The position numbers and the translations under genes are program-made. 64,000 nucleotides of DNA from Micromonospora coerulea (GTDB lineage: Bacteria; Actinomycetota; Actinomycetes; Mycobacteriales; Micromonosporaceae): contig NZ_JAEMUW010000003.1 in assembly GCF_016598485.1 (NCBI RefSeq), positions 310,001 through 374,000 of the forward strand. Reading direction: 5' to 3'. The notes under the pieces were generated by a model. It was not told the DNA's origin, ran no database searches, and saw nothing but the letters and a program-made list of their open reading frames with translations. Positions 45,153 to 54,582 of this stretch are shown here, piece after piece (within the stretch, counting starts at the first letter, position 1; each line of letters starts with the position of its first letter).

Positions 45153-45874
45153 CCGCCTCCTTCGACTTCGTGCTCTCCCTCGGCGACGACGCGCTGATCG
45201 CGGCGCAGCGACTCGGCGAGTGGACCTCCCGCGCGCCCGAGATGGAGGAGGACATCGCGCTGGCGAACATCGCCCTCGACCAGCTCGGCGCGGCCCGCCT
45301 GCTGCTGACGTACGCGGGTGAGCTGGAGGGCGCCGGCCGGGACGAGGACGCGCTGGCGTACCTGCGCGACGACCGGGAGTTCCGCAACTGCCTGCTGGTC
45401 GAGCTGCCCAACGGGGACTTCGCGGTCACCATGGCGAAGCTGTTCTTCCTGTCGGCGTACCAGCTGCCGCTCTACACCGCGCTGGCCGGTTGCTCCGACG
45501 AGCGGCTGGCCGCGATCGGGGCGAAGGCGCGCAAGGAGTCGGCGTACCACCTGGATCACAGCGCGCTGTGGGTGAAGCGGCTCGGCGACGGCACCGACGA
45601 GTCGCACCGCCGGATGCAGGCCGCGATCGACGAGGTGTGGCCGTACACCCATGAGCTGTTCGCGGCGGACCCGGCGGCGCCGGTCGACCCGGCCACCCTG
45701 CGGGCCGAGTTCGACGCCACCGTCTCCGCCGTGTTCGACGAGGCGACGCTGGCCCGGCCGGCGGCCGGCTGGACGCCCGGCGGCGGCCGGGACGGCGTGC
45801 ACACCGAGCACCTCTCCTTCCTGCTGGCCGAGATGCAGGTGCTGCACCGGGCACATCCGGGGGCGAAGTGGTGA
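45149..45874 (+). CDS. paaC: Phenylacetyl-CoA epoxidase subunit PaaC
   Basis: 241-residue ferritin-fold structural subunit that pairs with PaaA. It has the helical bundle pattern with GDDALIAAQRLGEWTSRAPEMEEDIALANIALDQLG and KARKESAYHLDHSALW, but the metal site is degenerate as in other PaaC proteins. GTG at 45149 overlaps the paaB stop (GTGA). Slightly shorter at the C terminus than the E. coli protein. Confidence 0.94.
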   Translation: MTASFDFVLSLGDDALIAAQRLGEWTSRAPEMEEDIALANIALDQLGAARLLLTYAGELEGAGRDEDALAYLRDDREFRNCLLVELPNGDFAVTMAKLFFLSAYQLPLYTALAGCSDERLAAIGAKARKESAYHLDHSALWVKRLGDGTDESHRRMQAAIDEVWPYTHELFAADPAAPVDPATLRAEFDATVSAVFDEATLARPAAGWTPGGGRDGVHTEHLSFLLAEMQVLHRAHPGAKW

Positions 45875-46344
45875 ATCCGAGGGAGGCCGCGGCGGCGGTG
45901 GTGGACCCGGAGATCCGGGTCATCACCATCGACGAGCTGGGCATCCTGCGGGCGGTCGAGCAGGACCCGGCGACCGGCCGGGTGGTCGTCACCATCACCC
46001 CCACCTACACCGGCTGCCCGGCGATGGACGTGATCCGGGCGGACATCCGCCGGGCGCTCGCCGCCGCCGGCCACCCGGACGCCGAGGTCCGCACGGCCTA
46101 CAGCCCGGCCTGGAGCACCGACTGGATCTCCGACCGCGGCCGGGCCAAGCTCGCCGCCGCCGGCATCGCCCCGCCGGCACCGGTACGCGCCGGCACCGTC
46201 GTGCCGCTGACCCTCGCCGTCCGGTGCCCGCGCTGCGGCTCCGCGGAGACCGAGCAGGTCAGCCGCTTCGGCTCCACCGCGTGCAAGGCCCTGTGGCGCT
46301 GCCGCTCCTGCTCCGAACCCTTCGACCACCTGAAGGCGCTGTGA
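45871..46344 (+). CDS. paaD: Phenylacetate pathway Fe-S maturation-type protein PaaD
   Basis: 157-residue protein with a MIP18/DUF59 domain (VDPEIRVITIDELGIL; TPTYTGCPAMDVI) and a C-terminal CPRCGS...CRSC four-cysteine knuckle. PaaD is needed for activity of the epoxidase and probably helps build the Fe-S cluster of PaaE or the di-iron site. Of two adjacent GTG codons, 45871 forms the GTGA overlap with paaC; 45868 is the alternative. Confidence 0.92.
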   Translation: MNPREAAAAVVDPEIRVITIDELGILRAVEQDPATGRVVVTITPTYTGCPAMDVIRADIRRALAAAGHPDAEVRTAYSPAWSTDWISDRGRAKLAAAGIAPPAPVRAGTVVPLTLAVRCPRCGSAETEQVSRFGSTACKALWRCRSCSEPFDHLKAL

Positions 46345-47450
46345 CTGTCACCATCACCCGTCCGGTCCGTCGCCGGCCGGCCTTCCACCCGCTGAGCGTC
46401 GCCGCCGTCGACCGGCTCACCGACGACTCGGTGGCGATCACCTTCGCCGTGCCCGAGGAACTGCGGGAGACCTTCGCGTTCTCCGCCGGCCAGCACCTGA
46501 CGGTGCGGCGCACGGGTGCGGACGGGGAGGACGTGCGGCGGTCGTACTCGATCTGCTCCACCCCGGCGGAGCTGGCGCGGCACGGCCGGCTGCGGATCGG
46601 GGTGCGGGAGATCCCCGGCGGCGCCTTCTCGGCCTTCGCCTGCGGCGCGCTGCGCGGCGGCGACACCGTCCAGGTGCTGCCCCCGCTGGGGCACTTCACC
46701 ACGGCGTTCGCGCCGGACCGGGTCCGCCACTACGGCGCGGTGGTCGCCGGTTCCGGCATCACCCCGGTGCTCGCGCTGGTCGCGACCGCGCTGTCCGTCG
46801 AGCCGGCCAGCACCTTCACCCTGGTGTACGGCAACCGCACGGCGAACACGGTGATGTTCGCCGAGGAGCTGGCCGACCTGAAGGACCGCTTCCCGACCCG
46901 GCTGCACCTGGTGCACGTGCTCTCCCGCGAGCAGGGCGAGTCGCCGCTGCTGTCCGGGCGGATCGACGCGGACCGGCTGGGCCGGCTGCTCGACACCATC
47001 GTGCCGGGTGACGCCATCGAGGAGTGGTTCCTCTGCGGCCCGTACCAGATGGTGGTGGACGCGAAGGCGGTGCTGACGGGTCGGGGGCTGCCGGACTCGG
47101 CGGTGCGCACCGAGCTGTTCCACGTCGACGCGCCGCCGGGGCCGGTGCGCCGCCCGGCCGATGAGCCCGGCGCGGGCGCGGAGGTGACGATCATGCTGGA
47201 CGGCCGCTCGTCGAGCTTCACCATGGGCCGCGACGAGCGGGTGCTGGACGCCGCGCTCAAGGTCCGCGGCGAGCTGCCGTACGCCTGCAAGGGCGGGGTC
47301 TGCTCCACCTGCAAGGCCAAGGTCGTGGCGGGCGAGGTGACCATGGCCCGCAACTACGCCCTGGAGCCCGACGAGGTGGCGGCGGGCTACGTGCTGACCT
47401 GCCAGTCCAGCCCGACCACGGACAAGGTCGTCGTCGACTACGACGCGTGA
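46341..47450 (+). CDS. paaE: Phenylacetyl-CoA epoxidase reductase PaaE
   Basis: 369-residue reductase that passes electrons from NADPH to PaaA. An FAD domain (RRSYSICSTP), an NAD(P)-binding domain (VVAGSGITPVLAL; FLCGPYQMV) and a C-terminal plant-type 2Fe-2S ferredoxin domain (ACKGGVCSTC and LTCQ, four cysteines) appear in that order. GTG at 46341 overlaps paaD by four bases. Last gene of the operon; a short CCGCC-GACC-GGCGG hairpin lies in the 30-base gap to the convergent cyclase gene. Confidence 0.95.
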   Translation: MTVTITRPVRRRPAFHPLSVAAVDRLTDDSVAITFAVPEELRETFAFSAGQHLTVRRTGADGEDVRRSYSICSTPAELARHGRLRIGVREIPGGAFSAFACGALRGGDTVQVLPPLGHFTTAFAPDRVRHYGAVVAGSGITPVLALVATALSVEPASTFTLVYGNRTANTVMFAEELADLKDRFPTRLHLVHVLSREQGESPLLSGRIDADRLGRLLDTIVPGDAIEEWFLCGPYQMVVDAKAVLTGRGLPDSAVRTELFHVDAPPGPVRRPADEPGAGAEVTIMLDGRSSSFTMGRDERVLDAALKVRGELPYACKGGVCSTCKAKVVAGEVTMARNYALEPDEVAAGYVLTCQSSPTTDKVVVDYDA

Positions 47451-47480
47451 CCCGCCGACCGGCGGCCCTCGGCGTACCCG

Positions 47481-48479
47481 TCAGAAGAACGCCAGCGGGG
47501 TGGTCGAGGCCCCCGAGGCTCCCGTCACGGGCAGTGGAGGGGCAGTGAGCAGGAACTCCCAGCGGTCGAGGCGGGCGCAGGTGGCGGCGAGGTCCTCCAA
47601 CCACCACAGCTCGCCGATCGTCAGCCCGAGGTCGCGGATCAGCCGGGAGTGCAGCGGGTAGGTGACGTCGTACGGCTTCTCGAAGGGCGTGACCTCGAAC
47701 GTCCGGTTGTCCAGGGCGACAGCGGCGACCTGGTGGGTGTAGATCCAGTCCACCGTGGTGACGGAGAGCCCGGCGTGGTTGCCGGTCCAGTACGGGGTCT
47801 TGTCCTCGAGAGAGTAGAACCAGGGCAGCTCCCCGGTCCGGACGAGCAGGATGTCACCGGTGCGGACCTCGACGCCCTGCCGGGCCGCGCACGAGTCGAG
47901 CTGGTCGGTGGTGATGGCGTGGCCCGGTGACAGCCGGTCCACGCCCTGGTCCCGGGGCAGATCGAGCAGCACCCCCCGGCCGACGAGCCGGTCGGCGAGC
48001 AGGTGCGTGGAGCACCGCCGAGCCCCGCCGGCGGCGCCGACCGTGCCGATCCAGAAGCCGTTGTACATCGTGTCCTGATGGAAGGCGTGGCTCAGCCCGT
48101 CCCAGTGAGTGGCGCTCTGCAACGGCATGGCCAGGTGGTCGTCGGCGCCGTAGAAGCCGCCCGCCGCGCGATCGGGCACCAGGCCGGCGACGAGGTCGGC
48201 CCCGGTGAGCCAGTGGGTGTGCACGACCGAGGGTCGGGACGGGTGGACCGGCATCTCTTCGCCGATCGGGATGGCGCAGCCGACCACCTCGCCGGTGACC
48301 ACGAGCCGGGTGGCGGCGCGCAGTCGGTCGGCGGTGATGAAGTTGGTGGTTCCCCGTTCGTCGAGGTCGCCCCAGCGGCCCCAGTTGTGCGGGACACGGT
48401 CGTTTCGGCGGCCGATGACCTTGCCGTGCTCATCGACGCGGTAGGTCGGCGGAGCCCATCCCCGTGACCAGTCCTCCAC
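47481..48479 (-). CDS. Cyclase-family metal-dependent hydrolase
   Basis: 332-residue protein of the cyclase/kynurenine formamidase-like family (PF04199). The metal-binding motif appears as SATHWDGLSHAFHQ near residue 125, with further family segments GRGVLLDLPRD and GDILLVRTGE. The two-histidine/aspartate cluster is intact. Length is that of the long actinobacterial subgroup acting on unknown amides or lactones rather than of short KynB enzymes. Divergent from a CGNR regulator, which probably controls it. Convergent with paaE but probably not part of phenylacetate catabolism. Confidence 0.82.
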   Translation of the reverse strand: MEDWSRGWAPPTYRVDEHGKVIGRRNDRVPHNWGRWGDLDERGTTNFITADRLRAATRLVVTGEVVGCAIPIGEEMPVHPSRPSVVHTHWLTGADLVAGLVPDRAAGGFYGADDHLAMPLQSATHWDGLSHAFHQDTMYNGFWIGTVGAAGGARRCSTHLLADRLVGRGVLLDLPRDQGVDRLSPGHAITTDQLDSCAARQGVEVRTGDILLVRTGELPWFYSLEDKTPYWTGNHAGLSVTTVDWIYTHQVAAVALDNRTFEVTPFEKPYDVTYPLHSRLIRDLGLTIGELWWLEDLAATCARLDRWEFLLTAPPLPVTGASGASTTPLAFF

Positions 48480-48494
48480 GATCCCTGCCTCTCA

Positions 48495-48515
48495 CCATCA
48501 AAGCCATGTTGATGG
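48495..48515. promoter_or_regulatory. Inverted repeat 1 in the cyclase/CGNR spacer
   Basis: CCATCAA-AGCCATG-TTGATGG, a perfect 7-bp repeat with a 7-base spacer, 16 bases upstream of the cyclase start. Candidate operator. Confidence 0.5.
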
Positions 48516-48524
48516 TCGGAACCT

Positions 48525-48547
48525 ACCAGCTATCGCTAATAGCCGGT
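48525..48547. promoter_or_regulatory. Inverted repeat 2 in the cyclase/CGNR spacer
   Basis: ACCAGCTAT-CGCTA-ATAGCCGGT, a 9-bp repeat with one mismatch, 12 bases before the GTG of the CGNR gene. Position suits autoregulation. Confidence 0.5.
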
Positions 48548-48558
48548 AAGGTCTGGTC

Positions 48559-49119
48559 GTGACTGAATCCATCCGGGGGCAGCGGCCGGCGGCACCCGAG
48601 CCGCTCCGCTTGGTCCAGGACTTCGTCAACACCACCTGGCTCCGTACCGGCGAGGACGTGCTCACCAGCCCGGCGGCGCTCGGCGAGTGGCTGGCCACGC
48701 GCGGGCTGCTGCCGGCTCCGGGGGAGGTGAGCCGCGCCGATCTCGCACTGGCCATCGAGGTGCGCACCACGCTGCGGGAGTTGCTGGCGCGGGAACCCGG
48801 CCGGTCTCCGGCCCGCCCGTTGGCCGCGCTGTCGCTGCGGCCCGAGATCGACGAGCACGGCCGCCTGGGCTGGATGCCGTCCGGCGAGGGCGTGACCGCC
48901 GCGCTGACCCGGATCCTGATCGCCGCCTGGGAGGGCGACCGGTCCGGCGGGTGGGAGCGGCTCAAGCTGTGCGCTGCCCCCGACTGTCGGTGGGTCTTCT
49001 ACGATCCGTCCCGCAACCGCTCGGCCACCTGGTGCAACATGGCGGTCTGTGGCGCGCGCGCGAAGTCCCGGGCCTACTACCACCGCAGACGCGCCGCCGA
49101 TCACCCCGCCGCCGGCTGA
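48559..49119 (+). CDS. CGNR zinc-finger (ABATE-domain) regulator
   Basis: 186-residue protein. An N-terminal ABATE (DUF1470) ligand-binding-like domain (LRLVQDFVNTTWLRTGEDVL onward, to about 130) precedes a C-terminal CGNR zinc finger: LCAAPDCRWVFYDPSRNRSATWCNMAVCGARAKSRAYY, where the four cysteines and the CGAR variant of CGNR bind zinc and DNA. GTG at 48559. The family is predicted to be transcription factors responding to small molecules. The divergent cyclase-type hydrolase is the obvious target. Confidence 0.87.
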   Translation: MTESIRGQRPAAPEPLRLVQDFVNTTWLRTGEDVLTSPAALGEWLATRGLLPAPGEVSRADLALAIEVRTTLRELLAREPGRSPARPLAALSLRPEIDEHGRLGWMPSGEGVTAALTRILIAAWEGDRSGGWERLKLCAAPDCRWVFYDPSRNRSATWCNMAVCGARAKSRAYYHRRRAADHPAAG

Positions 49120-49289
49120 CACCGGCCGCCACGCCACCACGTCGCCGCATCGATGCCGGCGCGGTGCCGAGGCACGAATTCCCGTCGTGTCGACTGGTGC
49201 GGGCCGGCACATCAGGTGAGCGGTGGCGCCAGGTCACAGCGGTGGGCACGGTGGAATGCGGGCCGGACCGGCGACGTAGGCTCAGAGCC

Positions 49290-50480
49290 GTGACAGCGAA
49301 CCGGGAGATCGACGACATCCTGCAGCGCGGCGCGGACGGCGGGCGGATCACGCCCGAGGAGGCCTTGCTGCTCTACACCGAGGCGCCCTTCCACGCGCTC
49401 GGCGAGGCGGCGGACGCGGTACGCCGGCGGCGCTACCCCGACAACATCGTCACGTACCTGATCGACCGCAACATCAACTACACCAACGTCTGCGTGACGG
49501 CGTGCAAGTTCTGCGCCTTCTACCGTGCCCCCAAGCACAAGGAGGGCTGGACCCACCCGACCGAGGAGATCCTGCGCCGCTGCGGCGAGGCGGTCGAGCT
49601 GGGCGCCACCCAGGTGATGCTCCAGGGTGGCCACCACCCGGACTACGGCGTGGAGTACTACGAGGAGCTCTTCTCCTCCGTGAAGCAGGCGTACCCGCAG
49701 CTCGCCATCCACTCGATCGGGCCGAGCGAGATCCTGCACATGGCCAAGGTCTCCGGCGTCAGCCTGGACGAGGCGATTGCCCGGATCAAGGCGGCCGGGC
49801 TGGACTCGATCGCCGGGGCCGGCGCGGAGATGCTGCCGGACCGCCCCCGCAAGGCGATCGCGCCGCTGAAGGAGTCGGGCGCGCGCTGGCTCGAGGTGAT
49901 GGAGCTGGCGCACCGGCAGGGCGTCGAGTCCACCGCGACCATGATGATGGGCACCGGCGAGACCAACGCGGAGCGGATCGAGCACCTGCGGATGATCCGC
50001 GACGTGCAGGACCGTACCGGCGGTTTCAGGTCCTTCATCCCGTGGACGTACCAGCCGGAGAACAACCACCTCAAGGGCCGTACCCAGGCCACGACGCTGG
50101 AGTACCTGCGCCTGGTGGCGGTGGCCCGGCTGTTCTTCGAGACGGTGCCGCACCTGCAGGCGTCCTGGCTGACCACCGGCAAGGACGTCGGCCAGCTCGC
50201 CCTGCACATGGGCGTGGACGACCTCGGCTCGATCATGCTGGAGGAGAACGTCATCTCCTCCGCGGGCGCCCGGCACCGCTCCAACCTGCACGAGCTGATC
50301 GGGATGATCCGTTCCGCCGGCCGGATTCCGGCGCAGCGGGACACCCTCTACAACCGGCTGGCGGTGCACCGGACGCCGGCCGACGACCCGAGCGACGACC
50401 GGGTGGTCTCCCACTTCTCCTCGATCGCCCTGCCGGGCGGCGGGGCGGGGAAGTCGCTCCCGCTCGTCGAGGTCAACTGA
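49290..50480 (+). CDS. mqnC: Cyclic dehypoxanthinyl futalosine synthase MqnC (radical SAM)
   Basis: 396-residue radical SAM enzyme that cyclises dehypoxanthine futalosine. Cluster motif C68-x3-C72-x2-C75 is in CVTACKFCAFYR, followed by LQGGHHPDYGVEYYEELF and the diagnostic FIPWTYQPENNHL. GTG at 49290 is the first start compatible with the family length; the 170 bases upstream hold its promoter. Acts after MqnB, whose gene is not in this window. Its ~20-residue Gly-rich C-terminal end is variable. Confidence 0.94.
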   Translation: MTANREIDDILQRGADGGRITPEEALLLYTEAPFHALGEAADAVRRRRYPDNIVTYLIDRNINYTNVCVTACKFCAFYRAPKHKEGWTHPTEEILRRCGEAVELGATQVMLQGGHHPDYGVEYYEELFSSVKQAYPQLAIHSIGPSEILHMAKVSGVSLDEAIARIKAAGLDSIAGAGAEMLPDRPRKAIAPLKESGARWLEVMELAHRQGVESTATMMMGTGETNAERIEHLRMIRDVQDRTGGFRSFIPWTYQPENNHLKGRTQATTLEYLRLVAVARLFFETVPHLQASWLTTGKDVGQLALHMGVDDLGSIMLEENVISSAGARHRSNLHELIGMIRSAGRIPAQRDTLYNRLAVHRTPADDPSDDRVVSHFSSIALPGGGAGKSLPLVEVN

Positions 50481-50772
50481 CCCCCCACCGGCACGTCCCG
50501 CGACACTCCGGTCGACCGTCGGTGACCGTCCCGCCAGCAGGGACGGTCCACCGAACGGTCAGTCAATAGTTGTCGAAGGGCGAGTTTCGGCTGCCCGTTC
50601 GCGGGAGGGCCGTCTCCGGCCGCCGCCAACAAGCCCCATCAATTCGGGCATTCCTTAAGTGACTCTTAGGCGTGCAGGTAGTGAAGGGGCGGCGCGGGGG
50701 GTGGCGTGGATGATCGTGGATCGCTAACGTGCGCGCTCGTACGTTTCCTTCACCCCACGGGGGGCTTCTTCC
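50481..50772. other. Intergenic region between mqnC and the LPXTG-like gene
   Basis: 292 bases. Contains the mqnC terminator (listed separately), then a locally A+T-richer stretch around 50630-50690 with CCTTAAGTGACTCTTAGG, probably the promoter of the surface-protein gene. No gene seen. Confidence 0.5.
50524..50548 (+). terminator. Terminator hairpin after mqnC
   Basis: GACCGTCCC (50524-50532) pairs perfectly with GGGACGGTC (50540-50548), loop GCCAGCA, 43 bases after the mqnC stop. Confidence 0.62.
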
Positions 50773-52002
50773 ATGATCTTCCGTAACCGGCCGCTGGTGC
50801 GGCTCGGTGCTGCCGCGCTGCTCGCCACCGGTGCGTTCACCGTGCTCGGCACGCCCGCCCAGGCCGCCGGCACCGAGACGGACCTCTCGCTCGACGTGGT
50901 GGGCACCCGGGTTGCCGACAAGGCCAGCTACAAGGTCGGGTTCGCCAAGGTGACCAACAAGGGCGAGAACACCCCGTCCGAGCTCTCCGTCCGCGCCGAG
51001 TTCTCCAAGGTGGACTGGACCAAGGTCGGCGTCATCCCCGCCGTCGATGACCCCGAGTGCGCCCTGGAGGGCAGCAACGAGCAGCCCACCGCCATCACCT
51101 GCGCGGTTCCGACGGCGGAGCTGCCGGGCGCGGGCGAGACGCTGGACGTGCCGGTCTTCCTCATCAAGCTGGTCGACTCCCTGGACGAGGCGTACAGCGC
51201 CCCGGTGAGCCTCACGATCATCTCCGCGGACGACACCGACAAGTCCAACAACACCAAGACCGTCACGGTGGAGTTCACCAAGGAGAGCGGCGCGGACCTG
51301 ACCGTGCTGGCCGACGACGTGAAGAACGCCGTCACGGTCAAGAACGGGAAGATCCAGGCGACCGGTGACCTGCACGCGGGCGACACCGCGCAGCTCATCT
51401 ACACGGTGTGGAACCAGGGCGACCTGGCCACCGCCGGCCTCACGGTCAAGGTCAAGCTGCCCAAGGGTGTGACCTTCACCGAGCTGGAGCCGGAGTGCGG
51501 TTACAAGGCGGACCGGGCCGAGCTCCTCTGCACCTACGCCAACCTCCCGTTCGTCCCGCAGGAGCAGGACATGAAGGACGGTGACAACGTCACCGCCGGT
51601 GGCCGCTTCTACCACCTGCTCACCGTGGGCGAGGACGTGGAGGCCGGCGCACTGACCGGTGGCACCGTCGAGGTCGAGCCGATCATGCCGGCCAAGGGCG
51701 TCACCGCCCAGTCGACCGAGATCAAGAACGTGCCGGAGAACATGACCCCGATCAACGGTGACGACCTCGACGCCAGCGACAACACCGACGGCTACGCTGT
51801 CGTCGTGGCCGCCGCGGGCGGCTCCGGTGGCGGCATCGGCGACGACGAGGGCGACGGCGGCCTGCCGGTGACCGGCGCCAAGGCCGGCCTGCTCGGCGGC
51901 GTCGGTCTGGCCGTCCTCGCCGCGGGTGGGGCGATGTTCCTGGTCGCCCGTCGGCGCCGGGTGGTCCTGGTGACCCCGGGCGACGAGAAGCCGAACGTCT
52001 GA
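50773..52002 (+). CDS. Cell-surface protein with LPXTG-like sorting signal
   Basis: 409-residue exported protein. Signal peptide ends near residue 34 (GTPAQAA). Two or three beta-sandwich modules of the CARDB/DUF11 kind follow ([51 protein letters not shown]). The C terminus has a Gly-rich spacer, LPVTG, a hydrophobic helix and RRRR, the layout of a sortase substrate, then an unusually long 13-residue end. Probably linked to the cell wall by a class E or similar sortase, not encoded here. Adhesive or structural role is inferred. ATG at 50773. Confidence 0.8.
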   Translation: MIFRNRPLVRLGAAALLATGAFTVLGTPAQAAGTETDLSLDVVGTRVADKASYKVGFAKVTNKGENTPSELSVRAEFSKVDWTKVGVIPAVDDPECALEGSNEQPTAITCAVPTAELPGAGETLDVPVFLIKLVDSLDEAYSAPVSLTIISADDTDKSNNTKTVTVEFTKESGADLTVLADDVKNAVTVKNGKIQATGDLHAGDTAQLIYTVWNQGDLATAGLTVKVKLPKGVTFTELEPECGYKADRAELLCTYANLPFVPQEQDMKDGDNVTAGGRFYHLLTVGEDVEAGALTGGTVEVEPIMPAKGVTAQSTEIKNVPENMTPINGDDLDASDNTDGYAVVVAAAGGSGGGIGDDEGDGGLPVTGAKAGLLGGVGLAVLAAGGAMFLVARRRRVVLVTPGDEKPNV

Positions 52003-52053
52003 CGGTCGTCCTCCATCGGCCCATGAGGGCCGTTCACATAACGCACGGCAGCA

Positions 52054-52081
52054 GGGGCGGGATGGGCAACCATCCCGCCCC
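52054..52081 (+). terminator. Terminator with GNRA loop after the surface-protein gene
   Basis: GGGGCGGGATGG (52054-52065) pairs perfectly with CCATCCCGCCCC (52070-52081), loop GCAA, a stable GNRA tetraloop. It lies between this gene and menG. Confidence 0.82.
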
Positions 52082-52148
52082 GACTGTGTCCGGCCCCGCC
52101 CGGCCACCCGTCGACCACCGGCCCACGGTCGGCTGGCAGAGTGGAGGG

Positions 52149-52859
52149 GTGAGCCGTACCCCGCAGGGCCAGCGCGCCAGCCTGGACAAGCAGCCGCACG
52201 AGGTCGCCGCGATGTTCGACGGCGTGGCGGCCCGCTACGACCTGACCAACACCGTCCTCTCCTTCGGGCAGGACCGGTCGTGGCGGCGGGCCACCCGGGC
52301 CGCGCTCGGCCTGCGCCCCGGCGAGCGGGTGCTGGACGTGGGCGCGGGTACCGGCGTCTCGACCGAGGAACTGGCCCACTCCGGTGCGTACGCGGTGGGC
52401 GCGGACCTGTCGCTGGGCATGCTGCACGCCGGCAAGCAGACCCGCCCGCGGGTGCCACTGCTGGCCGGGGACGCCCTCCGGCTGCCCTTCGCCGACGCCA
52501 GCTTCGACGCGGTGACCATCTCCTTCGCCCTGCGCAACGTCAACGACACCAACGCGGCGCTGCGCGAGCTGGCCCGGGTCACCCGCCCCGGCGGCCGGCT
52601 GGTGGTCTGCGAGTTCAGCACCCCGGTCAACCCGGCCTTCCGGACGGTCTACCTGTCGTACCTGATGCGGTCGCTCCCGGCGGTGGCGCGGAGGGTCTCC
52701 AGCAACCCGGACGCGTACGTCTATCTCGCCGAGTCGATCCGGGCCTGGCCCGATCAGTCGGCCCTGGCGGCGCGGATCGGCGCGGCCGGCTGGGGACGGG
52801 TGGCCTGGCGCAACCTCACCGGCGGCGTGGTGGCGCTGCACCGCGCGATCCGCGACTGA
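52149..52859 (+). CDS. menG: Demethylmenaquinone methyltransferase
   Basis: 236-residue SAM-dependent UbiE/MenG methyltransferase that adds the ring methyl in the last step of menaquinone synthesis. It has [19 protein letters not shown] near the N terminus, the SAM motif LDVGAGTG, and the family segments [16 protein letters not shown] and [16 protein letters not shown] at 52149, preceded by GGAGGG, gives the family length. Supports the menaquinone theme of the window; both pathways use it. The next small gene starts 80 bases downstream. Confidence 0.92.
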   Translation: MSRTPQGQRASLDKQPHEVAAMFDGVAARYDLTNTVLSFGQDRSWRRATRAALGLRPGERVLDVGAGTGVSTEELAHSGAYAVGADLSLGMLHAGKQTRPRVPLLAGDALRLPFADASFDAVTISFALRNVNDTNAALRELARVTRPGGRLVVCEFSTPVNPAFRTVYLSYLMRSLPAVARRVSSNPDAYVYLAESIRAWPDQSALAARIGAAGWGRVAWRNLTGGVVALHRAIRD

Positions 52860-52939
52860 GCGGGCGGCCGGTACTCGGCCAGTAGCCCACTTTTCGTGAA
52901 TATCCGCTTTTGGTCCACTTTGCCCCGTAGGCTCGCGCC

Positions 52940-53170
52940 ATGACGGGACGAGAGCAGGCGGCCGCGCCGGCGGCCACCGACGACGACGCCGCGGAACTCA
53001 TCGCGCAGCTGAAGGAGCTGGCCGGCGCCGATCCCGCGGACGTCCGTCAGGTGGTCGCCGAGGTGCTCGCCGCGCTCGACCGCGCGGCCGGCGGCGCACT
53101 CCGCGAGCATCTGCCCGAGACCATCCGCGCCGATGCCGGGCTGAACCCGGTCCGCCCCGCCCGCCCCTGA
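52940..53170 (+). CDS. Small soluble protein of unknown function
   Basis: 76-residue acidic, Ala-rich protein, mainly helical (AELIAQLKELAGADPADVRQVVAEVLAALDRA, about residues 17-50). No family recognised. Codon use matches that of neighbours, which supports expression; the ATG at 52940 has no strong ribosome-binding site. It lies between menG and menJ on the same strand. Function cannot be inferred. Confidence 0.52.
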   Translation: MTGREQAAAPAATDDDAAELIAQLKELAGADPADVRQVVAEVLAALDRAAGGALREHLPETIRADAGLNPVRPARP

Positions 53171-53304
53171 GGTCGAAGTGGACCGCGACCGGCACGTTTC
53201 CGGGAAGTTAGGTACCCCTCACCGGCTAAGGGTGTAACCCCGGTCATAGACTCCAACCCGATCGGCTTGTGAAGCATTTCACGAGCATGCGGGAGGAGGC
53301 GCAG

Positions 53305-54582
53305 ATGACCGCGGTGGAGAACGACGCCGACGTGATCGTCGTGGGCGCCGGTCCCGGAGGATCGGCGACCGCGTACCACCTGGCTCGACACGGCGTGCGT
53401 GTGCTGCTGCTGGAGAAGACCGAGTTCCCCCGGGAGAAGGTCTGCGGCGACGGGCTGACCCCGCGCGCCGTCCGGCAGCTCATCCGGATGGGCGTGGACA
53501 CCTCACCTGAGGCCGGCTGGCTGCAGAACAAGGGCCTGCGGGTGATCGGCGGCGGGGTACGCCTGGAACTGGACTGGCCCGACCTGGCCAGCTTCCCCAA
53601 CTACGGCCTGGTCCGCACCCGGCTCGACTTCGACGACCTGCTCGCCCAGCGGGCGGTGTCCGCCGGGGCGAAGCTGCGCACCAGCGTGAACGTCGTCGGC
53701 CCGGTGCTCGACGCGGACGACCGGGTGATCGGCGTGCAGGCGGAGGTCGGCCCGGAGAAGGAGACGGCCACCTTCCGCGCCCCGCTGGTGGTCGCCGCGG
53801 ACGGCGTCTCCGGCCGTTTCCCGCTCTCCCTCGGGCTGGCCAAGCGGGAGGACCGGCCGATCGGCGTGGCCGTCCGCCGCTACTACCGCTCGCCCGCCAA
53901 GCACGACGACGACTACCTGGAGTCGTGGCTGGAGCTGCGCAGCAAGGACAGCGGCGACAACCTGCTCCCCGGGTACGGCTGGATCTTCGGCCTCGGTGAC
54001 GGGCGGGTCAACGTCGGCCTGGGCGTGCTCAACTCCTCCTCCGCCTTCGGCAAAACGAACTACCGGCGGCTGCTGACCGACTGGCTGGCCAACACCCCCG
54101 AGGACTGGGGGATGACCGACGAGTCGAACGCCGAGGGCCCGATCCTCGGCGCGGCGCTGCCGATGGGCTTCAACCGGGTGCCGCACTACACCCGCGGCGT
54201 CCTGCTGGTCGGCGACTCCGGCGGCATGGTCAACCCGTTCAACGGCGAGGGCATCGCGTACGCGATGGAGTCCGGCGAGCTGGCCGCGGAGATCGCGGTG
54301 CAGGCGCTCGCCCGGCCGGCCGGCGCCGAGCGGGAGCGGGCGCTGATGGCGTACCCGCAGGAGCTGAAGGCCCGCTTCGGGGGCTACTACCGGCTCGGCG
54401 GCATCTTCGTGAAGCTGATCGGCCGTCCGGAGATCATGCGGATGGCCACCAGGCACGGCATGCCCCACCCGACGCTGATGCGCTTCGTGCTCAAGCTGCT
54501 GGCCAACCTGACCGACCCGCGTGCCGGCGACGCGATGGACCGGGTCATCAACGCGATGACGAAGGTCGCGCCAGCCGTCTAG
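53305..54582 (+). CDS. menJ: Geranylgeranyl reductase-family flavoprotein, probable menaquinone reductase MenJ
   Basis: 425-residue FAD-dependent reductase. Dinucleotide-binding start VIVVGAGPGGSATAYHLARHG, the family motif EKVCGDGLTPRAV and the second FAD contact GDSGGMVNPFNGEGIAYAMESG are all present. In M. tuberculosis MenJ (Rv0561c) saturates one isoprene unit of menaquinone-9 and lies near menG, as here. GGGAGGAGG before ATG 53305 decides the start over two upstream ATGs. Archaeal-type lipid reductases are related, but context favours menaquinone. Complex I genes follow. Confidence 0.87.
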   Translation: MTAVENDADVIVVGAGPGGSATAYHLARHGVRVLLLEKTEFPREKVCGDGLTPRAVRQLIRMGVDTSPEAGWLQNKGLRVIGGGVRLELDWPDLASFPNYGLVRTRLDFDDLLAQRAVSAGAKLRTSVNVVGPVLDADDRVIGVQAEVGPEKETATFRAPLVVAADGVSGRFPLSLGLAKREDRPIGVAVRRYYRSPAKHDDDYLESWLELRSKDSGDNLLPGYGWIFGLGDGRVNVGLGVLNSSSAFGKTNYRRLLTDWLANTPEDWGMTDESNAEGPILGAALPMGFNRVPHYTRGVLLVGDSGGMVNPFNGEGIAYAMESGELAAEIAVQALARPAGAERERALMAYPQELKARFGGYYRLGGIFVKLIGRPEIMRMATRHGMPHPTLMRFVLKLLANLTDPRAGDAMDRVINAMTKVAPAV

